Under the pieces are notes generated by a model, which had not been told where the DNA came from, ran no database searches, and saw only the letters and a program-made list of their open reading frames with translations. From Phycisphaerales bacterium (GTDB lineage Bacteria > Planctomycetota > Phycisphaerae > Phycisphaerales > SM1A02), in NCBI GenBank assembly GCA_030748455.1, contig JASMLY010000051.1, forward strand, positions 1-32,489: a stretch of 32,489 bases of DNA, given 5' to 3'. The stretch's first letter is position 1. Every line of letters starts with the position of its first letter. Shown one piece after another: positions 32,026 to 32,489 of this stretch. The position numbers and the translations under genes are program-made.

Positions 32026-32489
32026 TTATATCTCACCTTCAGCTTTGAGTTCTTTTTGAGCGATGCGTTGTTTTGACCTTGCGATTGCTTTTCTGAACTG
32101 TTTTTGAAGGGCTTCTTGCGATGGAATTTCTTTGCAATAGTTCGCGACGTGGATACCAGAGTCGCCTTGTTTCCAATTACTTCCAAGTTCATCAAAAATG
32201 TTTCCATCTGTGTAGGATGGCATATTCGATTTTCTTCTTGAGCATCCGAGTTGACCAATTTTCATGCTTGCACATTTCTATGTAAAAATCACGCCTTAGA
32301 GGGTCGTCAATGTAGATTAATTGTTGAATATGTGTCCATGTCAATTGCGCAATCAGTGATTGCACAATTCGGATATCGGGAATTACTTCAGAAAAACGAA
32401 TCATATTATCTATGTTTCGTTTTTTCCAGCCCCTCCCATAGTCCTCTGTCAAATGTGCACTCAGTGATTGCACAATCTGTTTCCCGTAT
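32026..32489 (-). pseudogene. Remnant of a DUF1016/YhcG-type PDDEXK nuclease gene
   Basis: The minus strand from the window edge to 32192 encodes a good DUF1016 N-terminal domain (YGKQIVQSLSAHLTEDYGRGW at the edge, NMIRFSEVIPDIRIVQSLIA, LTWTHIQQLIYIDDPLRRDF). The frame is then lost. A second frame down to 32026 encodes what resembles the family's extreme C-terminus (DSGIHVANYCKEIPSQEALQ, then a basic helix). The central nuclease domain of roughly 150-200 residues is absent, so an internal deletion with frameshift near 32190-32215 seems to have killed the gene. The 5' end is outside the window. Such genes are often mobile-island or restriction-modification associated. Identity of the N-terminal part is fairly sure; the C-terminal match is weaker. 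Confidence 0.7.
32353..32476. repeat. 16-base direct repeat within the DUF1016 remnant
   Basis: TCAGTGATTGCACAAT occurs at 32353-32368 and again at 32461-32476, 108 bases (36 codons) apart and in the same frame; both copies encode IVQSL on the minus strand. The family naturally has two similar IVxxLSxQL segments, so this is probably internal protein repetition at high DNA identity. Confidence 0.7.

Noticed and set aside
1..32489. CRISPR arrays, tRNA/rRNA genes, intact insertion sequences or a prophage
   Set aside because: No regularly spaced repeats, cloverleaf or rRNA-like sequence, transposase or phage structural gene was seen by reading both strands; short tRNAs could still be missed without a dedicated scan.

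Overview
The window reads as a chromosomal segment of a planctomycete, most likely a marine member of the Phycisphaerae. This is inference from protein style. The signs are secreted hydrolases ending in dockerin-like Asn/Asp-rich tails, an ECF sigma factor overlapping a membrane Ser/Thr kinase, an FG-GAP plus TPR lipoprotein, a fibro-slime domain protein, and OprB-like porin and MscS genes. Base composition looks moderate to slightly AT-rich by eye. No rRNA, tRNA, CRISPR array, intact insertion sequence or prophage was seen. The window is densely coded, with many 1-11 base gene overlaps.

Layout. (a) 1-5000: the end of a repeat-rich protein, a dockerin-tailed esterase, the ECF sigma/kinase pair, and a small RRM protein with a clear intrinsic terminator. 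(b) 5115-14324, plus strand: an apparent operon with an FG-GAP/TPR lipoprotein, then CoA-acylating (methyl)malonate-semialdehyde dehydrogenase, beta-ureidopropionase-type amidohydrolase, NCS1 nucleobase permease, class III aminotransferase and dihydropyrimidinase. The pyrimidine reductase PreA (14328-15458) converges on it from the minus strand. Together these encode uptake of uracil/thymine and their reductive conversion through beta-alanine or beta-aminoisobutyrate to acetyl-CoA or propionyl-CoA. (c) 15544-20090: divergent from preA, a very large pyruvate:ferredoxin oxidoreductase-like protein followed after 2 bases by a HEPN-like protein.

(d) 20151-23114, minus strand: 2-Cys peroxiredoxin, FMN reductase, MscS channel and dockerin-tailed PHB-depolymerase-like esterase, largely chained by ATGA overlaps. 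(e) 23160-24314: a porin. (f) 24292-27164, minus strand: cyclophilin, PAP2-like phosphatase, an RTX-tailed secreted protein and a TVP38/DedA-type membrane protein. (g) 27253-28928: umuDC, behind a 35-base palindrome. (h) 29058-29921: the fibro-slime protein. (i) 29918-32489, minus strand: an aldehyde dehydrogenase with an iron-sulfur repair protein (RIC/YtfE), then the broken remnant of a DUF1016/YhcG nuclease at the window edge.

The most interesting point is the pyrimidine locus. PreA lacks the C-terminal two-cluster ferredoxin domain of the E. coli-type subunit, and no PreT partner is present. Across an 85-base divergent intergenic region sits a PFOR-like protein that carries its own two-cluster ferredoxin domain. 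A ferredoxin-coupled (pyruvate-driven) uracil reductase is therefore a testable hypothesis, not something the sequence proves.
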